A stretch of DNA of 64,000 nucleotides, from contig JARGNZ010000013.1 of NCBI GenBank assembly GCA_029209985.1, positions 1 through 64,000 of the forward strand, given 5' to 3'. This DNA is from Parvibaculaceae bacterium. Its GTDB lineage: Bacteria; Pseudomonadota; Alphaproteobacteria; Parvibaculales; Parvibaculaceae. A program made the translations under genes and the position numbers. Below the pieces are notes generated by a model that ran no database searches, was not told the origin of the DNA, and worked only from the letters and a program-made list of their open reading frames with translations. Below, in pieces: positions 33,861 to 44,200 of this stretch. Position 1 is the first letter of the stretch. Each line of letters opens with the position of its first letter.

Positions 33861-35336
33861 ATGTCGACGTATCGTTTTTTGATCGATGAAGTGGAAAAAG
33901 GCCCGTCGGGATCACATATCGCGGCATTTTTCGACATGGACCGGACAGTCATTTACGGGTTTTCGGCTCAAGATTTGTTAATTGAACAGGTACGCTCTGG
34001 TGAGTTGTCAGTACCCGGTTTGGCAGATCAAGTAACCCAAGCGGTGAAATTCTCGCGCGGGCGTATTGGCTTTGAATCTATGGTGTCCAGTTCGGTGAAA
34101 CATTTGCGCGGTCAGCTTGATGAGCGCAACTATGAATTTGGCCAAAAGGTTTTTGAGAAACGCGTCGCTTCCCGTATCTATCCAGAAGCACGGATGCTGA
34201 TTGATGCGCATTTAGAAAAAGGCCACACAGTTGTCATCGTGTCCGCCGCCACGCCGTATCAGGTGGAGCCCGTGGCCAAAGATTTAGGTGTGCCGAGTTT
34301 TCTGTGCACCCATCTTGAAGTCGAGAATGGCATTTGCACAGGCCGGGTGATGGAGCCAGCATGTTACGGCGAAGGTAAATCCATCGCGGTGCTGAAATTT
34401 ATCGAGGACAATCACGCAGAGCTTTCCGAAAGCTTTTTCTATACGGACGGTCATGAAGATCTGCCCTTGTTGGAACTGGTCGGGCGTCCGCGTCCCCTCA
34501 ACCCTGATAAAAAGCTCACGCGGGTAGCCAAAGCCCGCGACTGGCCGATCAGCCGTTTTGAAGGCCGGGGCCGCACGAGCACACAAGAAATGGCCCGCAC
34601 AACACTGGCCTATGCCAGCGCCATTCCAGCCGCAGGGGCTGCCGTTGCCGCCTACTCTGCCAATGGCTCGGCCCGTCAGGCCCGCAACTTGTTCAATACG
34701 TTATGGTGCGAAATGTCTGCCGCCGCCATTGGTCTCACCCTATCGGTGGAAGGCACAGAAAATTTGTGGAACCACCGTCCGGCCGTCTTTATGGCCAATC
34801 ACCAAAGTGCGGTGGATGCCATTGCAGTGATGAAATTATTGCAGGGCGATTTCACAAGCATTGCCAAAAAAGAAGTGCGTTCGCAGCCTTTCATTGGCCA
34901 AGTCGCTGAGGCCATGGGCACCATTTTTGTCGATCGCAAAAACAATAAGAAAGCCCGTGAGGCATTGGCCCCGGCTGTCAACGCATTGAAGAATGGCACG
35001 TCGATTATGATTTTCCCGGAAGGGACACGCAGCCCCACCAACAAATTGTCGAAATTCAAAAAAGGGGGGTTCCACATTGCCATGCAGGCTGGCGTGCCGA
35101 TTGTGCCGATTGTGTTGAAAAATACGACGGATGCCATGCCAAAGGGCGCTATTTTTGCGCGCCCTGCCACAGTGCATGTGGAGGTTCTCCCCGCGATCCA
35201 AACAACCGATTGGGACATTGATGACCTTGATGATCATATCGCTGAAATTCGACAGCAATTTTTGACATCTCTCGATCAAGAAAACCCGACCAAGCCACAA
35301 GACTTCATCCGACTCAAAGTCAGCGGTGAAGGCTAG
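33861..35336 (+). CDS. Fusion of HAD-IB phosphatase and PlsC-type acyltransferase
   Basis: 491 residues from the ATG at 33861 (AAGGAAAAG upstream). Domain 1 (about 15-225): HAD-IB, FFDMDRTV with the nucleophilic Asp, VIVSAATPYQVEPVAKDLG with motif II Ser, FYTDGHEDLPLLE with motif IV acids. Domain 2 (about 275-470): PlsC, NHQSAVDAIAV (HX4D), FVDRKNNKKA, MIFPEGTRSPTNKLSKFKKG, and PIVPIVLKN. Such fusions exist in mycobacteria and other actinobacteria. It could acylate lysophosphatidate and then dephosphorylate phosphatidate to diacylglycerol, feeding the DGAT. The phosphatase substrate is inferred. It follows PlsB by 82 bases. Confidence 0.9.
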   Translation: MSTYRFLIDEVEKGPSGSHIAAFFDMDRTVIYGFSAQDLLIEQVRSGELSVPGLADQVTQAVKFSRGRIGFESMVSSSVKHLRGQLDERNYEFGQKVFEKRVASRIYPEARMLIDAHLEKGHTVVIVSAATPYQVEPVAKDLGVPSFLCTHLEVENGICTGRVMEPACYGEGKSIAVLKFIEDNHAELSESFFYTDGHEDLPLLELVGRPRPLNPDKKLTRVAKARDWPISRFEGRGRTSTQEMARTTLAYASAIPAAGAAVAAYSANGSARQARNLFNTLWCEMSAAAIGLTLSVEGTENLWNHRPAVFMANHQSAVDAIAVMKLLQGDFTSIAKKEVRSQPFIGQVAEAMGTIFVDRKNNKKAREALAPAVNALKNGTSIMIFPEGTRSPTNKLSKFKKGGFHIAMQAGVPIVPIVLKNTTDAMPKGAIFARPATVHVEVLPAIQTTDWDIDDLDDHIAEIRQQFLTSLDQENPTKPQDFIRLKVSGEG

Positions 35337-35621
35337 ACACCTTTGTCAGCCTGCACAGGCCATCTGTGCGTTTTTGTTAATTGCTGTGTTCGGCTGTGAT
35401 CAGTGGCAAAAAAGCATTGGAGCACTAAGGTTCTGTGCAATCTGGCGCATGCGTTGAGCGCACTGTCTAATATTTCTCAATAGCTGGCTGCTTGATCTCT
35501 GTGGTAGGGTTCCCCAAATTTCAAACGAACACCCCGGTTTTTCGCGTGCCAAACGCGAGAGGCAGGCATTAATCAACCAAGTGCTGTGCGCTAAAGAATA
35601 GCACTCGCAGGAGACGTCACC

Positions 35622-36599
35622 ATGAAGACAAGAATCACAGAACTTTTCAACATTGAGCACCCAATCATTCAAGGGGGCATGCACTTTGTTGGCTTTGCTG
35701 AAATGGCAGCGGCAGTTTCCAACGCGGGCGGCTTGGGCATCATCACAGCCCTCACCCAAAAAACGCCAGAAGATTTGGCGAAAGAAATTGCGAAATGTCA
35801 GAAGCTGACGGACAAGCCATTTGGCGTGAACCTGACTTTCCTCCCCTCCGTGACACCTCCCCCGTATGCTGAATACATTCAAGTCATCATCGACAGCGGT
35901 GTAAAAGCTGTTGAGACAGCCGGGAACAATCCATCCAAATGGTTGCCGATTCTCAAAGAGAACAACATCAAAGTCATCCACAAATGCACATCTGTACGCC
36001 ACGCCCTTAAAGCGGAAGCAATTGGGTGCGATGCTGTCAGTGTTGATGGTTTTGAATGTGGTGGCCACCCGGGCGAAGATGATGTGCCGAACATGATCTT
36101 GTTGCCGCGTGCAGCTGATGAGTTGAAAATTCCTTTTGTTGCTTCAGGCGGACAAGCAGATGCGCGCTCCCTCGTCGCCTCATTGGCGATGGGTGCAGAA
36201 GGCATCAACATGGGAACACGCTTCATCGCCACGAAAGAAGCACCGGTTCATGAGAACGTGAAAAAAGCGATTGTGGCAGCCTCCGAGCTGGACACCCGTT
36301 TGGTCATGCGTCCACTGCGCAACACCGAACGCGTGTTGACCAACGCAAACGTAGAGCGCTTGCTTGAAATTGAAAAAGAAAAAGGCGCCGACTTGAAATT
36401 CGAAGATGTCTTCGAACAAGTTGCTGGTGTTTACCCACGCATCATGTTGGACGGTGACATGGATGCAGGCGCATGGAGCTGTGGCATGGTGGCAGGTCTG
36501 ATCCACGACATTCCAACATGTAAAGAATTGATCGATGGCATTATGAATGAATCAACAGCCATTATTCGTAAGCGCTTGGAAGGTTTTCTGGCTGGCTAA
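35622..36599 (+). CDS. Nitronate monooxygenase family protein
   Basis: 325 residues; AGGAG precedes the ATG. FMN TIM-barrel: HPIIQGGMHFVGFAEMAAAVSNAGGLGIITALT (about 13-45), FGVNLTFLP, VDGFECGGHPGEDDV (about 146-160, with the His of the family), and VASGGQADARSLVASLAMGAEGINMGTRFIATKEAP (about 176-212). Members oxidise alkyl nitronates such as propionate-3-nitronate; several related ones act as enoyl reductases. The exact substrate is not determinable here. A terminator follows, so it is a single transcript. Confidence 0.88.
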   Translation: MKTRITELFNIEHPIIQGGMHFVGFAEMAAAVSNAGGLGIITALTQKTPEDLAKEIAKCQKLTDKPFGVNLTFLPSVTPPPYAEYIQVIIDSGVKAVETAGNNPSKWLPILKENNIKVIHKCTSVRHALKAEAIGCDAVSVDGFECGGHPGEDDVPNMILLPRAADELKIPFVASGGQADARSLVASLAMGAEGINMGTRFIATKEAPVHENVKKAIVAASELDTRLVMRPLRNTERVLTNANVERLLEIEKEKGADLKFEDVFEQVAGVYPRIMLDGDMDAGAWSCGMVAGLIHDIPTCKELIDGIMNESTAIIRKRLEGFLAG

Positions 36600-36630
36600 G
36601 GCCCGCGCCCAATCCAATCGAGAGTGATTT

Positions 36631-36664
36631 AAGGCCCGCCAGTTTTACCGGCGGGCCTTTATTT
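36631..36664 (+). terminator. Rho-independent terminator
   Basis: AAGGCCCGCC / GGCGGGCCTT with a T-rich tail (TTATTTTATTT). It lies between the convergent nitronate monooxygenase and SOI-like genes. Confidence 0.88.
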
Positions 36665-37137
36665 TATTTCGATTTTGGCAATGCGCGTATCAGCACAACA
36701 GCAATGGTGATGAGGGCAACAGCGGCCAACACTCCACCAACATAAGAGAACGGCCCCGCCCAGTTGAAACCACCCAAACGGTTACCTTCGAAAGACAGCC
36801 CTCTATTTGGTGCGACCAGCGCAAACATATAGAATGCGAAATTACCCCACGCGGTAATCAACAGCCCAATGGTAATTTTAGACGTCAAACTGTCTGCAAG
36901 CTTGAAATTTGGAAGAGCTGTCGCAAAGAGAATGAGCACCATGCCATTCATCATATTGCCCAAATGTGCCGCTTTCCACCGTGCCGGAGAGCCGAAGATC
37001 TCCATTTCAATGACAAATGGAATGGGCGATAACCCAATTTCTCCCAGTAGGCTGAAGGCCAGAAAGAAACCGCTTATCAAGCCGATAAGCAACACGATCA
37101 GGCCGTGTTTGTAGAGTGAAATTTGATAGTTAGCCAT
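36664..37137 (-). CDS. Styrene-oxide-isomerase (StyC)-like membrane protein
   Basis: 157 residues. The ATG at 37137 has GAGAGG upstream; longer in-frame starts add an implausible leader. There are four predicted membrane segments (about 10-30, 62-80, 88-110, 130-150). The order GSPARWKAAHLGNMMNGM (49-66), ALPNFKLAD, WGNFAFYMF and PNRGLSFEGNRLGG matches, from memory, the small integral-membrane styrene oxide isomerases. These convert epoxides to aldehydes by Meinwald rearrangement and hold heme b through a conserved His. His58, Asn64 and Tyr103 fall at positions I recall as heme or substrate contacts. No styA/styB or styD is nearby. Family inferred, substrate unknown. Confidence 0.7.
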   Translation of the reverse strand: MANYQISLYKHGLIVLLIGLISGFFLAFSLLGEIGLSPIPFVIEMEIFGSPARWKAAHLGNMMNGMVLILFATALPNFKLADSLTSKITIGLLITAWGNFAFYMFALVAPNRGLSFEGNRLGGFNWAGPFSYVGGVLAAVALITIAVVLIRALPKSK

Positions 37138-37359
37138 AGTTGCCTCTCCCGTTCTCACATCCATGTGAGCCTTGTTTGGATAGTCCCCGAATAATTCTGT
37201 CGGTGAATACGCGCTGCATTCTTGAGGTTTCCCCACCGTCAACTAACACTAACACATTATGCGTAGTTGTTGTCAGCATTATTTGACAGGATTTTATAAA
37301 ATAGCTAGGGTCATCGGACGGCGGCCAATTGGCAAGTGTTGACTCCCAAGGAGAGAGTG

Positions 37360-38307
37360 ATGTCTCAGAATGCACATGTGACCCCAGATGATACCGATAA
37401 AATGTCCCTTGAGGGCGATCCGCACCCGATGACTGATATTAAGGTGCGTCCCTTGGTGTTCGACTTCGATGCAATTTTGAGCGGTCCGGTATGGAGTAAG
37501 TCCTCACCAGAGTTTTCAATTTTCATCAACGCCCTTGGTTTGCACGTTCCCTACTTTGAGCGCTATCTCATTGCCGCATTGGGCAAAGCAAAAAAAGAAA
37601 TCACAGACCCCGAATTACGCAAAGACGTGTCAGCAATCATCGGGCAGGAAGCGCATCACGCCAAAAACTATATGGCGTTTAATAAGTATCTGGCCACGCA
37701 CTACCCAAAAGGGGGCGAGCTTGATGCACATGCCCGCAAGTATTTCACAGAGCATATGAAGACGGATGACTTAAAGCGACTTGTGGGTTTTACAGCAGGC
37801 TATGAGACATTCACCTTTTTGGCAGGCATGATCATTCTGGACAACTATGATGCCTGGCTCACCGACTCCGACCCCGTGATGAAGGCTCTTTGGGTCTGGC
37901 ACCAGGTTGAAGAGGTGGAGCACGGCGCCGTTGCTTTTGAAGCCTACCAGCATCTATATGGTGAGCATGAGTGGTATCGAAAATATATGGTTGTGGTAAC
38001 GCTGCTGCATATTTTGGGAGAAACCCATAAGGCGTTCATTCATATGATCGCGACGGAAGGCTACTTCCGCAAACCATGGAAAGCGCTGAAGGCATATGGG
38101 TTCTTCTGGTCCGTGATGTCGCGAATGGCAATTCTAGCCCGACCCGTTTTTGAAAAAGGCTATTCACCACGCAGGCACCCCTTGGTCAACAAACGCCAAA
38201 ACCCGGTGGCAAAAGCATGGCGCAAGTTTGAAGGCAAGGGCGGGGCGGTTGCCAAAATTGACCGCACAAAAATGGAAGAAATCATGGCGCAAGGCGTGGC
38301 GAAGTAG
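37360..38307 (+). CDS. Metal-dependent hydrolase family protein (ferritin-like)
   Basis: 315 residues. ATG at 37360, with GGAGAG before it. The protein shows the arrangement of the predicted metal-dependent hydrolase family (PF10118 type): an early FDFDAILSGPVWSKSSPEFSIFINALG stretch, GQEAHHAKNYMAFN (about 97-110), ETFTFLAGMIILDNYD and WHQVEEVEHGAVAFEAY (about 185-201). The repeated E/H clusters on helices look like a ferritin-like di-iron site. The family is annotated in many alphaproteobacteria beside oxygenases, and the reaction is unknown. No signal peptide. Confidence 0.78.
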   Translation: MSQNAHVTPDDTDKMSLEGDPHPMTDIKVRPLVFDFDAILSGPVWSKSSPEFSIFINALGLHVPYFERYLIAALGKAKKEITDPELRKDVSAIIGQEAHHAKNYMAFNKYLATHYPKGGELDAHARKYFTEHMKTDDLKRLVGFTAGYETFTFLAGMIILDNYDAWLTDSDPVMKALWVWHQVEEVEHGAVAFEAYQHLYGEHEWYRKYMVVVTLLHILGETHKAFIHMIATEGYFRKPWKALKAYGFFWSVMSRMAILARPVFEKGYSPRRHPLVNKRQNPVAKAWRKFEGKGGAVAKIDRTKMEEIMAQGVAK

Positions 38308-38430
38308 GGACTACGTAGGGGCGCGAAGGTTTGTCACCTCAATGAATAACTTAGGCCATTGCATGGGGTCGTCGTCCTAGACGGGCTTTTGGAACTCCGT
38401 TAAGCTCAACGAAAATCTTTGGAGGAAGAT

Positions 38431-39906
38431 ATGGTTGAGAAAATTCAGGTCGCGGTTATTGGTGCGGGTCTTGGGGGCATTTGTTCCGGTGTGAAGCTTA
38501 AAGAAGCGGGTATCGAGGACTTTTTAATCTTTGATAAAAACCCGAAAGTGGGCGGCGTTTGGCACGAGAACACTTATCCCGGCTGTGCCTGTGATGTGCC
38601 CATCGCGCTTTATTCTCTCTCTTTTGCGCCTTCCATTAATTGGAGTCATCTCTATCCGCGCTCGCCTGAAATTCAAGCCTATGTTGAGGAAGTGGCTGGA
38701 ACCTTCCAACTCACCCCTCATTTGCGGTTGTCGCAAGGGGCCACAAAGGCTGAATGGAACGAAGCAGAACGCCATTGGACAATCACGACCGAAAGCGGTG
38801 ATGTCTATGAAGCACAATCTGTTGTGGCGGCCTTAGGACAATTGAACCGTCCCGCGTGGCCAGACATTAAAGGCCGTGATACGTTTGCAGGCCCTAGTAT
38901 CCACTCCGCCCGTTGGGACAGCTCTGTGGATCTCAAAGGAAAACGGGTCGGTGTCATCGGGGCGGCGGCCAGTGCGGTGCAGCTTATTCCAGAAGTGGCC
39001 AAAGAAGCATCTCACCTCACCGTTTTCCAGCGCACACCCAATTGGGTGACACCGCGCGGCGACCGTGAAATTAGTGCCGAAGAAAAAAACCTGTTGATGA
39101 CGCAGCCTGAAGCGGCCATGCGTGTGGGCGCGGCTAACCGCCAAATCGTTTATGAAAACGCCGATTATTTTTTCTGGCAAGTCTTTGAGTGGACCAAAGA
39201 AGGCAGGGAAGCTTACACGCGCATTGCGCTCAATATGCTCGAAGAGCAAGTCCCAGATCCAGAGCTGCGGGCAAAGCTTACGCCAGATTATCCAATTGGC
39301 TGTAAACGTATTCTCATCACCGATGAATTTTACCCGGCCATGATGCGCGATAATGTATCCTTGGTCACAGAGGGCATTTCAGAAATTCAGCCAAAGGGCG
39401 TTGTCACTGCTGACGGCGAACACCATGAATTTGATGTGCTGATTTATGCAACGGGTTTTGAAACGACGGGCTGGAAATGGTCGATGGATGTGATTGGGCG
39501 CGACGGGGCGCATCTCAATGATGTGTGGACCGATGCCCCCGAAGCTTACCTCGGGATCACAGTGAATGATTTCCCAAATCTGTTCGTTCTCTATGGCCCC
39601 AACACCAATTTGGGGCACAACTCCATCATCTTCATGCTGGAGCAGCAAGTCGGCTACACAGTAGCGGCTTTGCAAGCGATGAAAGACAAGCAGGCAAAAG
39701 CCATGGTGCCGACCAAAGAAGCGCAGCAGCGTTTTAATGCCGAGCTACAAGAGCAGTTAGGCACAACCGTGTGGGCCGATCCTAATTGTAATTCTTGGTA
39801 CAAGAATACAGAGGGAAAAATTACGCAAAACTGGGGATCGCATACCCGAGGATATGCGGAGGCCACCTCAAAAGTGGACGTGGATGATTACGAATTCCTA
39901 ACCTAG
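38431..39906 (+). CDS. Baeyer-Villiger / flavin-containing monooxygenase
   Basis: 491 residues. ATG at 38431 with GGAGGAAG before it. FAD site VIGAGLGGICSGVKL (about 8-22), then GGVWHENTYPGCACDVPIALYSLSF (about 43-67) with the BVMO YPG-x-x-x-D motif, the fingerprint FAGPSIHSARWD (about 152-163; F-x-G-x-x-x-H-x-x-x-W, last residue Asp not Pro) and the NADPH site GVIGAAASAVQLIPEVA (about 173-189). It converts ketones to esters or lactones. A paralogue of the EthA-like one at 11.7 kb, but of a different subtype. It lies 79 bases ahead of the next flavin monooxygenase. Confidence 0.9.
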   Translation: MVEKIQVAVIGAGLGGICSGVKLKEAGIEDFLIFDKNPKVGGVWHENTYPGCACDVPIALYSLSFAPSINWSHLYPRSPEIQAYVEEVAGTFQLTPHLRLSQGATKAEWNEAERHWTITTESGDVYEAQSVVAALGQLNRPAWPDIKGRDTFAGPSIHSARWDSSVDLKGKRVGVIGAAASAVQLIPEVAKEASHLTVFQRTPNWVTPRGDREISAEEKNLLMTQPEAAMRVGAANRQIVYENADYFFWQVFEWTKEGREAYTRIALNMLEEQVPDPELRAKLTPDYPIGCKRILITDEFYPAMMRDNVSLVTEGISEIQPKGVVTADGEHHEFDVLIYATGFETTGWKWSMDVIGRDGAHLNDVWTDAPEAYLGITVNDFPNLFVLYGPNTNLGHNSIIFMLEQQVGYTVAALQAMKDKQAKAMVPTKEAQQRFNAELQEQLGTTVWADPNCNSWYKNTEGKITQNWGSHTRGYAEATSKVDVDDYEFLT

Positions 39907-39985
39907 GAACACTGCGACAAGGCAGTCCTATCGAAAGCCTTGCGGTGTGGTATGGTCCAACATACGGCATGGTAAGGGGACTAAG

Positions 39986-41182
39986 ATGGATGTGTTGATC
40001 GCAGGAGCAGGCATGGGCGGCCTCACAGCCGCCCTCGCAGTGCACAAGCAGGGAATGACGCCGCACGTCTTTGAGCAATCCACGGACATAAAAGAAGTGG
40101 GGGCCGGGCTGCAAATAGGCCCCAATGGATCGCATGTTTTGCGCGCCCTAGATGTGTTGGACTCGGTAGCCGCGCGTGCGTTTCGTCCGCAGGCTGCTGA
40201 AATGCGCTTTGGTCCCACAGGCCAGCAGATATTTTGTTTTCCGTTAGGGGCTGAAATAGAGGCCCGCCACGGGGCGCCTTACCTTCACATTCATCGGGCC
40301 GATTTACACCAAGAACTCGCCGCCACCTTAGAGCGACGTGTGCCCGGCGCTCTCCACCTTGGTGCTTCTGTGGCTGGATTTGAGCAAGAGCGTACAGGCA
40401 CCCGTCTCATCTTGAAAGACGGCACAACTGTTGCCGGGGATGTCTTGATTGGTGCAGACGGTATTCATTCAAAAGTGCGCGAGGGCCTGTTTGGACCGGC
40501 CAAGCCTCGCTTTACCGGCAACACCGCGTGGCGTGCCACCGTGCCCGCCGCACGGGTGAGAGAAAACCTCATTCCCCCCAATGCAACCGTATGGGCAGGG
40601 CCACATGGGCATGTGGTGACATATTATTTAAGAGGGGGGGAGCTGATCAATATCGTGGGCGTGCGGGAGGCCCGCGAATGGCAAGACGAAAGCTGGACCA
40701 CGCCGGGCAATAAGCAAGACTTGTTGGATGATTTTGCGCCGTGGTGCGCTGAGATACAAGAACTCCTCCGCGCGGTGAACGCCGACACGTGCTTCAAATG
40801 GGCACTGCACGACCGCGAGCCAATGGAGAATTGGTCAAGCGGGCGGGTGTCCTTATTGGGAGATGCTTGTCATCCAACCTTGCCATTTTTGGCCCAAGGG
40901 GCGGCCATGGCCATCGAAGATGCTTATGTGCTTGCCCGCAGCCTCGCGCAATGTGTTGAGGCACCAGAGCAGGGGCTGCAAGCCTATCAAGCTGCCCGCA
41001 TGGAACGCACGGCGAAAGTACAATTAGGGTCACGCGCGAACAGTCGTTTCTTCCATAAGTCGGGCGTCTTGTCTCAAGGCTTAACCTACGGTCCGGTATG
41101 GTTAGCAGGTAAATTTGCCCCCGGTTTTATCGCTTCACAGCTAGATTGGCTCTATGGCGAAGATGTGACCCGGAAAGCCTAG
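39986..41182 (+). CDS. FAD-dependent monooxygenase, salicylate/3-hydroxybenzoate hydroxylase type
   Basis: 398 residues from the ATG at 39986 (AAGGGG upstream). Group A flavoprotein hydroxylase: VLIAGAGMGGLTAALAVHKQG (about 3-23, FAD ADP motif), DVLIGADGIHSKVRE (about 151-165, DG motif), and LLGDACHPTLPFLAQGAAMAIEDAYVLARSL (about 289-319, GD motif with the flavin ribityl contact). This set is typical of single-component aromatic ring hydroxylases such as salicylate 1-hydroxylase and 3-hydroxybenzoate 6-hydroxylase. It uses NAD(P)H and O2 in the cytosol. The substrate is unknown; no ring-cleavage gene is in the window. Confidence 0.88.
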   Translation: MDVLIAGAGMGGLTAALAVHKQGMTPHVFEQSTDIKEVGAGLQIGPNGSHVLRALDVLDSVAARAFRPQAAEMRFGPTGQQIFCFPLGAEIEARHGAPYLHIHRADLHQELAATLERRVPGALHLGASVAGFEQERTGTRLILKDGTTVAGDVLIGADGIHSKVREGLFGPAKPRFTGNTAWRATVPAARVRENLIPPNATVWAGPHGHVVTYYLRGGELINIVGVREAREWQDESWTTPGNKQDLLDDFAPWCAEIQELLRAVNADTCFKWALHDREPMENWSSGRVSLLGDACHPTLPFLAQGAAMAIEDAYVLARSLAQCVEAPEQGLQAYQAARMERTAKVQLGSRANSRFFHKSGVLSQGLTYGPVWLAGKFAPGFIASQLDWLYGEDVTRKA

Positions 41183-41297
41183 TGCAGGCCCCAACAGTGC
41201 GACAGTCTAAGATTTGACTCTGCGGCTGGGATCACGATAGTCGACCCATCGATATTTCGCTTGTCTGCGGACGGGCACTAGACTTTAGGGAAAACGA

Positions 41298-44200
41298 ATG
41301 AAAAAGATTCTCATCGCAAACCGGGGCGAGATCGCAATTCGCATCGCCCGTGCAGCCGCTGAATGTCAGCGCTCATCTGTCGCCATTTATGCACCCGACG
41401 ATGCGCGCTCCCTGCATGTGAAAGCTGCCGATGAAGCGATTGCGCTAACCGGCCAAGGGGCAGCTGCCTATTTGGATGCAGACCAAATAATTGCCATTGC
41501 TCTGTCGGTCGGCGCAGATGCCATCCATCCCGGTTACGGTTTTTTGAGTGAGAACGCCGACTTTGCAAATCAATGCGCACAAAATGGCATCACCTTCATC
41601 GGGCCAAATGCCAAAGCACTCGATGTGTTTGGAGATAAGGTCAAAGCACGTGCGTTAGCCGCTGACGTTGGCGTGCCCTTGTTGCCGGGCACAAATGGGC
41701 CAACCAGCTTGGCAGAAACACGCACCTTCTTCACCTCACTGGGAGACAATGCCGCGATCATGATTAAGGCGGTCGCAGGCGGTGGAGGGCGCGGCATGCG
41801 ACCTGTCACTTCACTCGATGATATTGATGAAGCCTATGAGCGTTGCCAATCAGAAGCCGCCGCAGCCTTTGGCATTGGTGATGTCTATGTTGAGCAGCTC
41901 ATCACGAAGGCGCGCCACATCGAAATTCAAATCGTTGGGGATGGCAACACCGTCATTCATCTCGGGGAGCGTGAATGTTCGTTGCAACGCCGCCATCAAA
42001 AGTTGGTGGAAGTGGCGCCCAGCCCAACTCTGGCACCAGCACTCCGCGACAAACTCACCCAAGCAGCCCTCAAGCTTGCACAAGCAACACAGTATAATAG
42101 CCTCGGGACGTTTGAGTTTTTGATCGACGCGCAAGGCGGGGCGGATGCGTCGTTTGCTTTCATGGAAGCAAACCCGCGTTTGCAGGTTGAGCATACTGTC
42201 ACCGAAGAAATTACCAGCATCGATTTGGTGGCGACCCAAATCCACATCGCGGCAGGCCAAAGCCTGAGGGATCTCGGCTTGAGCCAAGAGAGCTATCAGC
42301 CGCGCGGCCATGCGGTGCAAATTCGGATCAATATGGAAACCATGGATGCCCAAGGTGAGGCAAAACCAGCAGGCGGCATTCTCAAGCGTTTCACCGCGCC
42401 CTCAGGTCCCGGCATTCGCGTCGACAGCTTTGGCTATCAAGGATATCAAACTAGCCCCAATTACGATTCATTGTTGGCCAAGCTGATCGCATGGTCGCCG
42501 AGTGCAAATTATACGGATGCCGTGAATCGGGCATACCGGGCGGCCTGTGAATTTCAAATTGAAGGGGTGGCAACAAATTTGCCTTTCCATCTGAACCTTC
42601 TCAAGCGGTCTGACTTCCAAGCCAACGACGTATATACAAACTTTATTGCCGACCATGCAGTAGAATTGGTGGGGCAAGCATCCCATAGCAACCACTTCTT
42701 TGAAGAGGAAGGCGACGGGCAAGCTACAGGGCAGGCCGCCGCGATGGAAGGGCCTGCGGGAACAAGCTCCGTACCAGCGCCCATGCAAGGACGGGTGATT
42801 TCGGTGGATGTAGCCGAAGGAGATGAGGTGGCCTTGGGTCAGCAAGTTGCCGTGATCGAAGCCATGAAAATGGAGCATACAATCACAGCCAATATTTCTG
42901 GTATTGTGCGCCAAGTAAATGCAGCCCCGGATGATGTTCTCTTTGAAGGCACCTCGCTCTTTTTTATGGAAGAACGTGAGGTGGCACCAGATGCCTCTTT
43001 GCAAGAAGAAGAGGTGGATCTGGATCATATCCGTCCCGATCTGCAAGAGGTGATCGATCGGGTGAATACAGGCTTGGATGAGCACCGCCCCGATGCCGTG
43101 GCCCGCCGGCGCAAACGCAATCAACGTACAACCCGTGAAAACATCGCTGACCTGTGTGATGAAGATAGTTTCATCGAGTATGGGGGCATGGCTCTGGCCG
43201 CCCAGCGTCGCCGTCGCTCCATGGAAGATCTCATCAAAATGAGCCCTGCCGATGGTATGGTCACAGGCATTGGGTCCGTGAACGGTGACATGTTTGAAGA
43301 TGTAGACAGCCGCGCCATGGTGCTGGCCTATGACTTTACAGTGTTCGCTGGCACCCAAGGGGGCATGAACCACAAAAAGACAGATCGAATGCTCGATGTG
43401 GCCGAAGAGTGGAATTTGCCCATTGTTCTGTTTGCAGAAGGGGGCGGCGGGCGTCCCGGCGACACAGATATTCCCGCCGTAGCTGGACTGGATACGCCAT
43501 CCTTTATTCGCCTTGCCCAAATGAATGGACGGGTGCCGCTGGTCGGTGTTGTCTCTGGTAGGTGCTTTGCGGGGAATGCCGCTCTGCTTGGTTGCTGCGA
43601 CACGATTATTGCCGCAGAAGATTCAAACATTGGCATGGGCGGTCCCGCTATGATTGAAGGGGGCGGCTTGGGTGTGTATAGCGCCGATGAAGTTGGCCCC
43701 ATCGACGTGCACCGTAAAAATGGCGTGGTTGATATTGTCGTAAAGGACGAGGCAGAAGCGGTTGCGGCGACGAAAAAATACCTCTCCTATTTCCAAGGGC
43801 CTGTGGAAAATTGGACGGCAGAGGATCAACGCATTTTGCGCTCCCTCATTCCAGAAAACCGTTTGCGGGCGTATGACGTGCGTACCGTCATTGACAACTT
43901 GTGTGATGTCGACAGCGTGTTGGAATTACGCAAAGACTTTGGCATTGGCATTTTAACCTGCCTCGTGCGCATCGAAGGGCGTCCCATGGGGCTTATCGCC
44001 AATAACCCCTACCATTTAGGGGGTGCGATCGATGCACCTGCAGCCGATAAGGCAGCCCGCTTCATGCAGCTTTGCAACACATTTGGATTGCCGATGGTTT
44101 CCCTATGTGACACGCCCGGCTTCATGGTGGGGCCAGACATTGAGGAGACAGCGCAAGTGCGCCATGTCTCCCGCATGTTCATCAATGCAGCGCATATGAA

